A stretch of DNA of 5,641 nt, taken from positions 1-5,641 of the forward strand of contig JACCTQ010000195.1 of assembly GCA_013812265.1 (NCBI GenBank), in the 5' to 3' direction. The stretch comes from Actinomycetota bacterium (GTDB lineage Bacteria > Actinomycetota > Thermoleophilia > Gaiellales > Gaiellaceae). Shown one piece after another: positions 5,366 through 5,641 of this stretch. How positions within the stretch are numbered: position 1 is the first letter of the stretch; each line of letters begins with the position of its first letter. The notes beneath the pieces were generated by a model. The model was not told the DNA's origin. It did no database searches and saw nothing but the letters and a program-made list of their open reading frames with translations. The position numbers and the translations under genes are program-made.

Positions 5366-5614
5366 ATGTTGCTCGAGAAGAGAACAATGAGCGTGGAGGA
5401 ACTCGAGAGCCAGGCGGCGTTCGAGCTTCCAGATCGCGACATGATGGCGCTCATCAACATCATCGTCTTCGACCTGATCGACGGTGGCGTCCTCAACAAC
5501 CTCAACCTCGAGGTGAAGAACAACAACGTCGCGGTGCAGATCTGCGCCGTCGTGAACGCGTTGAGCGGTCCTGTGACCGGCGTCGGGCTCACCTGCACGG
5601 TCGACCAGGGCTAG
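5366..5614 (+). CDS. Small protein of unknown function, tandem paralogue 2
   Basis: An 82-residue paralogue of the gene just upstream. From LEKRT onward the two align without gaps for 65 residues with 9 differences, most of them conservative (V/L, I/L, V/I). It has one extra Leu at the start. After residue 67 the tails part: this copy has GPVTGVGLTCTVDQG, with Cys60 and Cys77 separated by 16 residues rather than 15. The same charged N-terminus, short hydrophobic run and Asn-rich segment are kept, and again no signal peptide is seen. The DNA is also very similar, so the duplication is fairly recent. It ends in two consecutive TAG codons (5612-5617). It is probably co-transcribed with the first copy from the promoter at 4983-5012. 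The function is unknown. Confidence 0.85.
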   Translation: MLLEKRTMSVEELESQAAFELPDRDMMALINIIVFDLIDGGVLNNLNLEVKNNNVAVQICAVVNALSGPVTGVGLTCTVDQG

Positions 5615-5633
5615 TAGTCGAGGGGTTAGCGGT

Positions 5634-5641
5634 ATGGCGGG
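5634..5641 (+). CDS. Possible start of a third gene, cut by the window edge
   Basis: ATGGCGGG begins 17 nt after the tandem stop codons of the second small gene, with GAGGGG (5620-5625) 8 nt before the ATG. Only two codons and part of a third are visible, so nothing can be said of the product. It does not repeat the LEKRT start of the two preceding genes. Confidence 0.35.

Noticed and set aside
5063..5598. Two similar minus-strand frames opposite the small genes, which resemble each other
   Set aside because: Their similarity merely mirrors the duplication on the plus strand. They lack ribosome sites, whereas the plus-strand frames have strong ones.
5079..5614. CRISPR-like or transposon-like repeat explanation for the repeated segment
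   Set aside because: The repeat units are whole coding genes with their own ribosome sites and no terminal inverted repeats or spacer array.

Overview
The window is high-GC DNA with GTG starts, tightly overlapping genes and an actinobacterial-looking -35/-10 pair (TTGACG ... TAGGGT). This suggests an actinobacterium, possibly of a deep-branching class such as Thermoleophilia. That placement is inferred from sequence style and from the gene set, not from any marker gene.

Left part (1-837): two divergent genes share a 55-bp intergenic region. A class I/II pyridoxal-phosphate aminotransferase runs leftward out of the window, so only its N-terminal 100 residues are present. A single-domain cupin protein runs rightward. 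A 285-bp gap without a convincing gene (838-1122) separates the cupin from the convergent central operon and holds one GC-rich hairpin.

Central part (4214 down to 1123, minus strand): a compact stressosome operon, rsbR-rsbS-rsbT-rsbX followed by a stand-alone RsbU_N-like/GAF protein. RsbR and RsbS are STAS proteins expected to form the stressosome shell. RsbT is the switch kinase that phosphorylates them and leaves the complex to activate a partner. RsbX is the PP2C-type phosphatase that resets the system. The genes are 7 bp apart (R-S) or overlap by 11, 8 and 4 bp (S-T, T-X, X-GAF protein), so they are very probably translationally coupled. No sigma-B, RsbV, RsbW or RsbU phosphatase is present. 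Instead the last gene joins a domain resembling the RsbT-binding region of RsbU to a GAF sensor, which makes it a candidate RsbT partner of unusual design.

Right part (4320-5641): a tetR-type repressor gene lies 105 bp upstream of rsbR on the same strand. Divergent from it are two tandem, nearly identical small genes (79 and 82 residues) of unknown function, each with a strong Shine-Dalgarno site. A third start may follow at 5634. The intergenic region carries a good promoter for the small genes, with a perfect inverted repeat AGACA-N4-TGTCT between its -35 and -10 boxes, a natural place for the TetR protein to act. The small proteins have a near-identical first 65 residues, an Asn-rich segment of alternating polar and hydrophobic residues, two cysteines and a divergent tail. 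They are the least explained element of the window.
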